Below the pieces are notes generated by a model. That model searched no databases and was not told the origin of the DNA. It saw only the letters and a program-made list of their open reading frames with translations. From positions 1 to 61,763 of the forward strand of contig DPJH01000004.1 of NCBI GenBank assembly GCA_003543115.1: a DNA stretch of 61,763 bases, given 5' to 3'. Below, in pieces: positions 56,139 to 61,763 of this stretch. Source of the DNA: Candidatus Moraniibacteriota bacterium (GTDB taxonomy: Bacteria; Patescibacteriota; Minisyncoccia; Moranbacterales; UBA2206). Made by a program: the position numbers and the translations under genes. Positions within the stretch are counted from its first letter, which is position 1. Every line of letters begins with the position of its first letter.

Positions 56139-56254
56139 GTTTGTAGTTTGCCCGCCTATCGGTAGGCAGGCCTGCCCGCCGGTAGGCAGGTGGTTTATGG
56201 AAACATCAAGCCCCGCTACATAATCTGCTTACTAAAAAATAAGAACTAAGGACT
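56139..56254. repeat. Composite intergenic element: heptad half-arms around CCTGCC palindromes (copy F)
   Basis: ATAGTTTGTAGTTTGCCCGC, CCTATCGGTAGG and CCTGCCCGCCGGTAGGCAGG (56151-56191), GTGGTTTATGG, and at the far end AAAAATAAGAACTAAGGACT. A GC-rich CCTGCC element seems to have inserted into a heptad element. Confidence 0.75.
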
Positions 56255-56261
56255 AAATAAA

Positions 56262-56774
56262 ATGGCAAGAGACAATAAAAATTTTAAAGGAAAAAAGGAA
56301 AAGCCTGAATTTGATCAGAAGCTTCTTGATTTGGCGAGAGTAACTCGTGTGGTTAAAGGAGGAAGAAGATTTCGATTCAGGGCTACTTTAGTAATTGGAA
56401 ACAGGAAAAGCAAGGTTGGGGTAGGAGTTGGGAAAGGAGCGGATGTATCTGATGCCATTAGAAAGGCTTTTGATGATGCAAAAAAGAATTTAGTTACGAT
56501 CAAGATGACTAAGAACACGATTGCTCATGATATTTATTACAAATCAAGAAGCGCTAAGATAATCCTTAAGCCAGCACTTGAAGGAAATGGAATTATTGCT
56601 GGTGGAGCGATCAGAACAGTGGTTGAATTTGCCGGAATCAAGGATGTTGTTTCAAAGTCCTTAGGAGCTTCAAATAAATTGAGTGTGGCTCGAGCAACCG
56701 TAGAAGCTTTATCAACCCTGAATCAAGCTCGAAGCAGAAAAGAGAGGATCGGCGCGGGCAAGGACGCAAGCTAG
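56262..56774 (+). CDS. rpsE: 30S ribosomal protein S5
   Basis: 170 residues. VTRVVKGGRRFRFRATLVIG, GKGADVSDAIRKAFDDAKKN and AGGAIRTVVEFAGIKDVVSK are uS5 hallmarks. The next gene is rplO, with no rpmD (L30) in the 74-base gap. Confidence 0.97.
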   Translation: MARDNKNFKGKKEKPEFDQKLLDLARVTRVVKGGRRFRFRATLVIGNRKSKVGVGVGKGADVSDAIRKAFDDAKKNLVTIKMTKNTIAHDIYYKSRSAKIILKPALEGNGIIAGGAIRTVVEFAGIKDVVSKSLGASNKLSVARATVEALSTLNQARSRKERIGAGKDAS

Positions 56775-56848
56775 TTTTGATGAAAGACAATCTTAGATTA
56801 AAAATATTTGAATAAATAAGTAGGATATAATTGAATAATAAATAGCAT

Positions 56849-57286
56849 ATGCAGATAAATACTCTAAAAATTAAAACTCCCAAAAAGAAAAGAAAAACTA
56901 TCGGACGTGGCGGGAAAAAGGGAACGTACTCAGGAAAAGGAAACAAAGGTCAAAAAGCTAGAAGTGGGGCAAAGGTGGATCCGCTTTTTGAAGGAGGAAG
57001 ATCAACTTTGATTGATCATATGAAGAAAAAAAGAGGATTCAAATCTATCGTTAAGAAAGCAACTACTGTGGATATCGTTAAATTAGAAGAATATTTCAAG
57101 GATAATGATGTGATAACGATTGAATCTTTGGTGAAAGCGGAAATTATTAGAAAAATCCAAGGAACGGCAAGAGTAAAAATTCTTGGATCTGGATCTATTC
57201 AAAAGAAATTGACAATCGCAAAAGGTATTCAAATTAGCGCTTCTGCCAAAAAGGCTATCGAGGCGGCTGGCGGTAAAGTTGAATAA
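56849..57286 (+). CDS. rplO: 50S ribosomal protein L15
   Basis: 145 residues. RKTIGRGGKKGTYSGKGNKG, RSTLIDHMKKKRGFKSI and ISASAKKAIEAAGGKVE fit uL15. Last ribosomal protein gene of the spc group here; a terminator follows. Confidence 0.96.
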   Translation: MQINTLKIKTPKKKRKTIGRGGKKGTYSGKGNKGQKARSGAKVDPLFEGGRSTLIDHMKKKRGFKSIVKKATTVDIVKLEEYFKDNDVITIESLVKAEIIRKIQGTARVKILGSGSIQKKLTIAKGIQISASAKKAIEAAGGKVE

Positions 57287-57305
57287 TTGCTATAACACAG
57301 GCTGT

Positions 57306-57340
57306 AAAAGGGTGGCGCAAGTCCCCTTTTTGCTTTTTTA
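57306..57340 (+). terminator. Terminator between rplO and secY
   Basis: AAAAGGG / CCCTTTT with an 11-base loop, followed by TGCTTTTTTA. Confidence 0.75.
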
Positions 57341-57381
57341 TCCGATGAATATTCCTATTTTCTAAATATGGATATAGATGT

Positions 57382-57387
57382 TATAAT
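57382..57387 (+). promoter_or_regulatory. -10 box upstream of secY
   Basis: TATAAT in GATGTTATAATGAA (TGT before it, extended -10), 77 bases before the secY start; gives secY-adk-map its own promoter after the terminator. Confidence 0.5.
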
Positions 57388-57463
57388 GAATATGCTATTA
57401 ATATTTTTAAACGATAAATCTTCACATTTTTGATGGATGTGAATGGAAGGAATAATAAATTAT

Positions 57464-58735
57464 ATGTTTGAGAAAATATCGCAGATTTTCAAGGTAAAAG
57501 AATTACGTAATAAAATTTTATTCATTATTGCAATTCTTGTTATTTTTCGATTGATTGCGGCAATTCCTATACCTGGAGTTAATCAGGATCAATTGAAATC
57601 TTTTTTTGAGAATAATCAGTTTTTTGGATTGTTGAATCTTTTTTCCGGAGGAGGCCTTAGCAGCATTTCTATTGTTATGTTGGGAGTGGGACCATACATA
57701 ACTTCTTCGATCATTATGCAACTTTTAACGATGATTTTTCCGAGATTAGAACAGATCTATAAAGAAGAAGGAGAAGCTGGAAGACAGAAATTTAATCAGT
57801 GGACACGCTGGGCAACAGTTCCATTGGCTGCCATGCAAACTTTTGGAATGATTTCTCTTCTTCGGTCGCAAAATATTTTAGGACAAATTTCTAATTTTGA
57901 AATGTTTTCTATTATATCCGTAGCTGTAGCCGGAACGATTTTATTGATGTGGCTCGGAGAGCTTATCACTGAAAAGAAGATAGGAAATGGAGTTTCTATT
58001 ATAATTTTTGCTGGAATTGTTGCCGGTCTTCCATCAAGTTTGTCCCAGCTTTCTGCTACTTTTGATTCATCGCAGCTTTTTACTTATATCATACTGTTGG
58101 CGGTGGTTATTGCCGCTATTTCCGGTATAGTTACTATAACCGAAGGACAGAGAAATATTCCAGTTTCTTATGCTAAGAGAATTCGTGGTAATAAGATGTA
58201 TGGGGGATCATCCACTCATCTTCCACTTCGCGTCAATCAAGCCGGGGTGATTCCTATCATCTTTGCTATGTCAATTATGCTCTTTCCCGGGATGATTGCT
58301 AATTTTTTAGCAACATCATCAAATGAAGTTGTAGCAAATATCGCCAGAAGCGTAGGAAATGTTTTCCAAAATCAGATATTTTATGGTTCAGCTTATTTTA
58401 TTTTAGTAGTAGCTTTCACATATTTTTACACATCAGTTGTCTTCGATCCTCATAAAATATCAGAAAGCCTTCAAAAGCAGGGAGGATATATTCCTGGAAT
58501 CAGACCAGGAAAGAATACGGCGGAATATCTGTATAGAATTATTAATCGTATAACTTTATCAGGCGCATTATTTCTAGGAATCATTGCGGTTTTGCCTTTC
58601 ATTATACAAGGATTTTCAAGTATTAAATCGATATCTATTGGAGGAACCGGGCTTCTTATTGTAGTCTCTGTAGTTATTGAAACAGTAAAGCAGATCGAAG
58701 GCCAATTGGTTATGAGAGATTATGACGGTTTCTAA
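57464..58735 (+). CDS. secY: Preprotein translocase subunit SecY
   Basis: 423 residues from ATG 57464; the frame is open from 57443 but MFEKISQIFKVKELRNKILF is the usual start. Ten membrane helices; FRLIAAIPIPGVNQDQLKSF is the plug-side N-terminus and GIRPGKNTAEYLYRIINRIT the conserved cytosolic segment. Forms the protein-conducting channel with SecE. Confidence 0.96.
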   Translation: MFEKISQIFKVKELRNKILFIIAILVIFRLIAAIPIPGVNQDQLKSFFENNQFFGLLNLFSGGGLSSISIVMLGVGPYITSSIIMQLLTMIFPRLEQIYKEEGEAGRQKFNQWTRWATVPLAAMQTFGMISLLRSQNILGQISNFEMFSIISVAVAGTILLMWLGELITEKKIGNGVSIIIFAGIVAGLPSSLSQLSATFDSSQLFTYIILLAVVIAAISGIVTITEGQRNIPVSYAKRIRGNKMYGGSSTHLPLRVNQAGVIPIIFAMSIMLFPGMIANFLATSSNEVVANIARSVGNVFQNQIFYGSAYFILVVAFTYFYTSVVFDPHKISESLQKQGGYIPGIRPGKNTAEYLYRIINRITLSGALFLGIIAVLPFIIQGFSSIKSISIGGTGLLIVVSVVIETVKQIEGQLVMRDYDGF

Positions 58736-58805
58736 CATGCAAATATTCGCGAACATCGAGTGAATTTATTCGAATTATTTGCTTAATAATTGGCGATAAT
58801 TTGAG
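58736..58805. repeat. GCGAAT-type palindromic intergenic element (copy 4)
   Basis: Between secY and adk: GCAAATATTCGCGAACATCG, GTGAATTTATTCGAATTATT, TGCTTAATAATTGGCGATAA; GCAAATA pairs with TATTTGC. Confidence 0.65.
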
Positions 58806-58808
58806 AGT

Positions 58809-59456
58809 ATGAATATTATTATCTTAGGGCAACAAGGAAGCGGTAAGGGTACTCAGGCTGAAAAATTAGCTAGCAAGTTTGATTTGGTCCATATTGATAT
58901 GGGCATGACACTGCGAGAAGTTGCTAAAATGGACAATGAATTAGGGAGGGAAGTTTATGATATTCAGAATGTGACTAAGACCTTGGTTTCTAGTAGAATT
59001 TTACGTGAAGTTTTGCATCTAAAACTTGCTTCCATTCCAATAAACAAAGGGATCGTCTTTGACGGAGTTCCTCGCACATTGGATCAGACTAGCTACATTG
59101 AAGAGTCGTTGCATGATTTTGGAAGACAATTGGATAAGGTTTTCTTTGTGAATATTTCTGAGGAAGAATCAATAAAAAGAATATCCAAAAGATGGACGTG
59201 CGAGTCATGCAAATCTTCGTTGATAATGGGCAGAGATATCCAATCTGGAAATGAAAAATGCCCTCATTGCGGAGGAAAAATTAATCAAAGAATGGATGAT
59301 ACCTTAGAAGGAATTAAAAAAAGATTGCAAGTTTTTAATGCTGAGACTTTGCCGGTAATCCAATATTATAGTGATAGAAGCTTGGTAGTTGAAATTGATG
59401 GAGAGCAGGATATAGAAAAAGTTTTTGAAGATATTATTAAGAATATGGAAATTTAA
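58809..59456 (+). CDS. adk: Adenylate kinase with zinc lid
   Basis: 215 residues. P-loop GQQGSGKGTQAEKLA, GVPRTLDQTSYIEE for the NMP site, and a zinc-ribbon lid with CESCKSS ... CPHCGG. Interconverts AMP, ADP and ATP. Sits between secY and map as usual. Confidence 0.95.
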   Translation: MNIIILGQQGSGKGTQAEKLASKFDLVHIDMGMTLREVAKMDNELGREVYDIQNVTKTLVSSRILREVLHLKLASIPINKGIVFDGVPRTLDQTSYIEESLHDFGRQLDKVFFVNISEEESIKRISKRWTCESCKSSLIMGRDIQSGNEKCPHCGGKINQRMDDTLEGIKKRLQVFNAETLPVIQYYSDRSLVVEIDGEQDIEKVFEDIIKNMEI

Positions 59457-59512
59457 TAATTTAATTTACAAGAGACTTTTTAATTTTATAAGCCATTGGT
59501 AACTTTTAGAAT

Positions 59513-60277
59513 ATGATAATCATAAAATCTGAAAAAGAAATTGAAGCTATGCGCGAAGGAGGAAAAATCTTGGCTGATATTATGGAAAAAGTGGGAGCCC
59601 AGGTTTTTCCAGGAAAAAACACTTTTGAAATAGATGCTCTAGCAGAGAAGCTTATTATTGAGGCAGGAGGAAAACCTGTATTTAAGGGCTATGGAAAAGA
59701 AAGCGGCAATCCTTTCCCAGGCACTATTTGTGCTTCCATAAATCAAGAGATTGTTCATGGAATTCCGAGCAAAAATGTAATTTTAAAAGAAGGGGATATA
59801 TTGAAAATTGATATTGGTATGAGATATAAAGGAATGATCACTGATATGGCTCGTACTTGGGCAGTGGGAAAAATATCCGAGGAAGCTCAGAAACTGTTGG
59901 ATGTTACTCGTGAATCTTTGAATATTGGGATCGGAAAGTTGCGAGCAAAGGGACAGTTATCAAAGTATTCCTGCGCAGTGGAAGATCATGCAAAGAAATT
60001 CGGATTTTCTCCGGTTAGGGATTTGGTGGGGCACGGAGTAGGGAAAAAATTGCACGAAGATCCGCATATCCCAAATTATAAATCCAAGGAGGATGACGTG
60101 AAACTGAAAGAAGGAATGACACTGGCTTTCGAACCTATGATAAATGCAGGGAAGCCTGAAATAAAATTAGGGGAAGACGGATGGACTTATGTTACGCGTG
60201 ACGGAAAGTTAAGCGCTCATTTTGAAGATACTGTTTTGATTACTAAGGGAGGGGTAGAAATATTAACTCGAAAATAA
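59513..60277 (+). CDS. map: Methionine aminopeptidase, type I
   Basis: 254 residues. Metal-site residues in GDILKIDIGMRYKGMITDMA (two Asp), LVGHGVGKKLHEDPHIPNY (His) and TLAFEPMINAG and HFEDTVLITKGG (two Glu) are all present. Removes N-terminal Met. In most bacteria infA-rpmJ-rpsM follow; here ruvX follows after 3 bases. Confidence 0.96.
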   Translation: MIIIKSEKEIEAMREGGKILADIMEKVGAQVFPGKNTFEIDALAEKLIIEAGGKPVFKGYGKESGNPFPGTICASINQEIVHGIPSKNVILKEGDILKIDIGMRYKGMITDMARTWAVGKISEEAQKLLDVTRESLNIGIGKLRAKGQLSKYSCAVEDHAKKFGFSPVRDLVGHGVGKKLHEDPHIPNYKSKEDDVKLKEGMTLAFEPMINAGKPEIKLGEDGWTYVTRDGKLSAHFEDTVLITKGGVEILTRK

Positions 60278-60280
60278 TTT

Positions 60281-60682
60281 ATGGGGAAAATAGAAAAATA
60301 TTTAGGTTTGGATTATGGAAAATCTAAAATTGGACTGGCTATAGCTGACAGTGAGATTAGGATAGCTTTTACTTATAGCACTATCGATAATAATAAGCAT
60401 TTTTTTGACGTACTGGGGAAAATACTTGAAATAGAAGAGATAAATAAAATTATAATTGGCAAGTTGGACATGCCTGGAGCTGGAAAAAAAACTTTTGAGG
60501 CAGAGAATATCGGAGAAAAAATCAAGAAGGAATTTAGCATAGAAATTGAATATCATGAAGAAATGTTTTCTACAAAGATGGCAGAAGGCAATCTCAAAGA
60601 GAAAGGAGTGAAGAAGATAAAAAAACTGGACAATCAAGAGGCTGCTAAAATAATTTTGCAAAGCTGGCTGGATAAGAATTAA
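60281..60682 (+). CDS. ruvX: YqgF/RuvX-type RNase H-fold nuclease
   Basis: 133 residues. YLGLDYGKSKIGLAIADSEI is the RNase H first strand with Asp10, IEYHEEMFSTKMAEG the second motif and LDNQEAAKIILQSWLD the last. YqgF processes the 5' end of pre-16S rRNA; the Holliday-junction role is older and less certain. Three bases after map. Confidence 0.85.
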   Translation: MGKIEKYLGLDYGKSKIGLAIADSEIRIAFTYSTIDNNKHFFDVLGKILEIEEINKIIIGKLDMPGAGKKTFEAENIGEKIKKEFSIEIEYHEEMFSTKMAEGNLKEKGVKKIKKLDNQEAAKIILQSWLDKN

Positions 60683-60734
60683 GGAATGGTCTTTTTCAGA
60701 AAATCGCTCGCTTGTCTTCATTCTATAGCTGTTG

Positions 60735-60740
60735 TATAAT
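60735..60740 (+). promoter_or_regulatory. -10 box for the FISUMP gene
   Basis: TATAAT (TGTTGTATAAT context). The transcript would have a ~170-base AT-rich leader. Confidence 0.5.
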
Positions 60741-60800
60741 TTCCATAGAAAGAAAAAAATTATCTTTCTCCAAAAAACAAAAACAAAAAACACAACTAAA

Positions 60801-60884
60801 ATGAAAATATTAAATCAAAAAAACTTTCTCAAGAAGCAAATAATAAATGTTTGGTTCTTTTTTGTTTTGAAAAACATTAAATAA
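60801..60884 (+). CDS. Possible 27-residue leader peptide
   Basis: ATG 60801 to TAA 60884, MKILNQKNFLKKQIINVWFF. It lies in the leader of the FISUMP gene. Low evidence; may be noise in an A-rich region. Confidence 0.25.
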   Translation: MKILNQKNFLKKQIINVWFFFVLKNIK

Positions 60885-60916
60885 AACAAATTTTGGATAA
60901 AAACAAAAATAAAAAA

Positions 60917-61763
60917 ATGAAAAAGATAGTTAAAAATTTAAAAAAAGCAATTTTAGCTGTAATAGCACTTATTTGCTTTATATATGTTGGAAAAGTACAA
61001 GCAGCTTGCGGCACAGATACTGTAACTAAAAATTCAATTACCTATGGAACGGTTATTGGAGCTGATGGTAAATGCTGGTTGGATAGAAATCTTGGAGCAA
61101 CACGTGTTGCCACTGCATACAACGATTCGCAATCATATGGATGGCTTTTTCAGTGGGGCAGAGATGTTGATGGACATCAATCAAGAACAAGCGGAACCAC
61201 GACAATTTTAAGCAGTTCTGATTCACCAGGTCATGCGAATTTTATCAGAGCATTAAATTCTCCCTTTAATTGGCGTTCTCCGCAAAATAATTCACTTTGG
61301 CAGGGAGTTGATGGTATAAATAATCCTTGTCCGTCCGGTTTTCGGTTACCAACAAAACTTGAATGGTCTGCAGTAGCTTCTGCTGAAGGTATAAGTGGCA
61401 CTGTTACTGCGTTCAGTTCCGCGTTAAAATTAACTGTGCCCGGCTATCGAGCCAGCGGAAATGGTTCTTTGTATAGTCAAGGGGCCAGTGGATGGTATTG
61501 GGCGAGTACTATTTCTGGTATAACAGGTGCTCCAATTTTTTATCTTGATACGAACAGTGCGAATACAACAGCATATCCTGACATTAATCGTGCTACAGGT
61601 GCATCTGTTCGTTGTGTTATGGACGCACTACCGGAAATTACTGCCATAGTCAATACTAATTCTGTTTCCGCCATCACTGCAACTACAGCAATAGGCAATG
61701 GAAATATTGTTGATATCGGATCTGGCAATCCGGAACGCCAAATTGAATACGGCACCGTCTCCG
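60917..61763 (+). CDS. Secreted FISUMP-domain protein (partial)
   Basis: At least 282 residues, running off the window. The signal peptide is NLKKAILAVIALICFIYVGK with an AQA-like site (VQAACGTDT). The FISUMP domain follows: GKCWLDRNLGATRVATA, YGWLFQWGRDVDGH, NPCPSGFRLPTKLEWSA, GYRASGNGSLYSQG, GWYWAS and SVRCVMD, the Fibrobacter major paralogous layout. After it begins a TAIVNTNSVSAITATTA stretch with ERQIEYGTV, a repeat type found in large bacterial surface proteins. Probably a long extracellular adhesin or structural protein. Confidence 0.8.
   Translation, partial: MKKIVKNLKKAILAVIALICFIYVGKVQAACGTDTVTKNSITYGTVIGADGKCWLDRNLGATRVATAYNDSQSYGWLFQWGRDVDGHQSRTSGTTTILSSSDSPGHANFIRALNSPFNWRSPQNNSLWQGVDGINNPCPSGFRLPTKLEWSAVASAEGISGTVTAFSSALKLTVPGYRASGNGSLYSQGASGWYWASTISGITGAPIFYLDTNSANTTAYPDINRATGASVRCVMDALPEITAIVNTNSVSAITATTAIGNGNIVDIGSGNPERQIEYGTVS

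Overview
The window looks like a chromosomal segment of a Candidatus Phylum Radiation (Patescibacteria) bacterium, most likely a Parcubacteria-type lineage. This is inferred from the AT-rich, compact layout, the complete str/S10/spc ribosomal gene run with no gene for L30 (rpmD) between S5 and L15, a split ComEC, secreted Cys-rich proteins typical of the group, and the small palindromic elements between and inside genes. The code is standard. Most genes lack a strong Shine-Dalgarno sequence and start just after an A/T-rich leader; promoters are often TGnTATAAT (extended -10), sometimes with TTGACA.

Layout. 1-8.2 kb is an accessory region rich in broken genes: a frameshifted hypothetical, a DUF3800 gene with an in-frame stop, a frameshifted 2-hydroxyacid dehydrogenase and a decayed MazG-like gene. 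They are interspersed with intact genes for a TIGR02391 protein, three S51 peptidase paralogs, a flavin reductase, a class III aminotransferase and a SLOG-like protein. 8.2-12.1 kb holds orphan genes with strong ribosome binding sites, tRNA-Gln(UUG), a GNAT acetyltransferase, an EamA transporter and a lipoprotein. 12.1-21.7 kb holds housekeeping genes: pth (with in-frame palindromic inserts), an LCP-family gene, lepB, hisS, a HIT gene, rpsU, yqeY, ybeY, dgkA, ftsA and ftsZ. 21.8-27.1 kb is a triplicated family of membrane-anchored Cys-rich (TPR/TSP1-like) surface proteins. 27.2-32.3 kb holds a LexA-like gene and an anaerobic ribonucleotide reductase locus: nrdR with its own NrdR box, nrdD, a separate small gene carrying the glycyl-radical motif, and nrdG.

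32.3-36.8 kb holds a DUF167 gene, a split ComEC, ndk, a short L28 gene on the minus strand and an M50 protease. 36.8-40.1 kb is rpsL-rpsG-fusA. 40.1-45.9 kb is a block separating fusA from tuf (PurA-like protein, orphan genes, HhH protein, DUF3795, recQ, an alkyltransferase-like gene). 46.0-60.7 kb is tuf, the S10/spc genes, secY, adk, map and ruvX. The window ends inside a secreted FISUMP-domain protein; the usual infA-rpmJ-rpsM-rpsK-rpsD-rpoA run does not follow map here.

The strongest candidates for something undescribed are: (1) the class III ribonucleotide reductase whose glycyl-radical site lies on a separate 86-residue zinc-ribbon protein; (2) a family of imperfect hairpins built from a 7-base period (TAGTTNN) placed between ribosomal protein genes; (3) palindromic elements inserted in frame in pth, comparable to Rickettsia palindromic elements; (4) a possible attenuator or small RNA on the minus strand near 41.3 kb.
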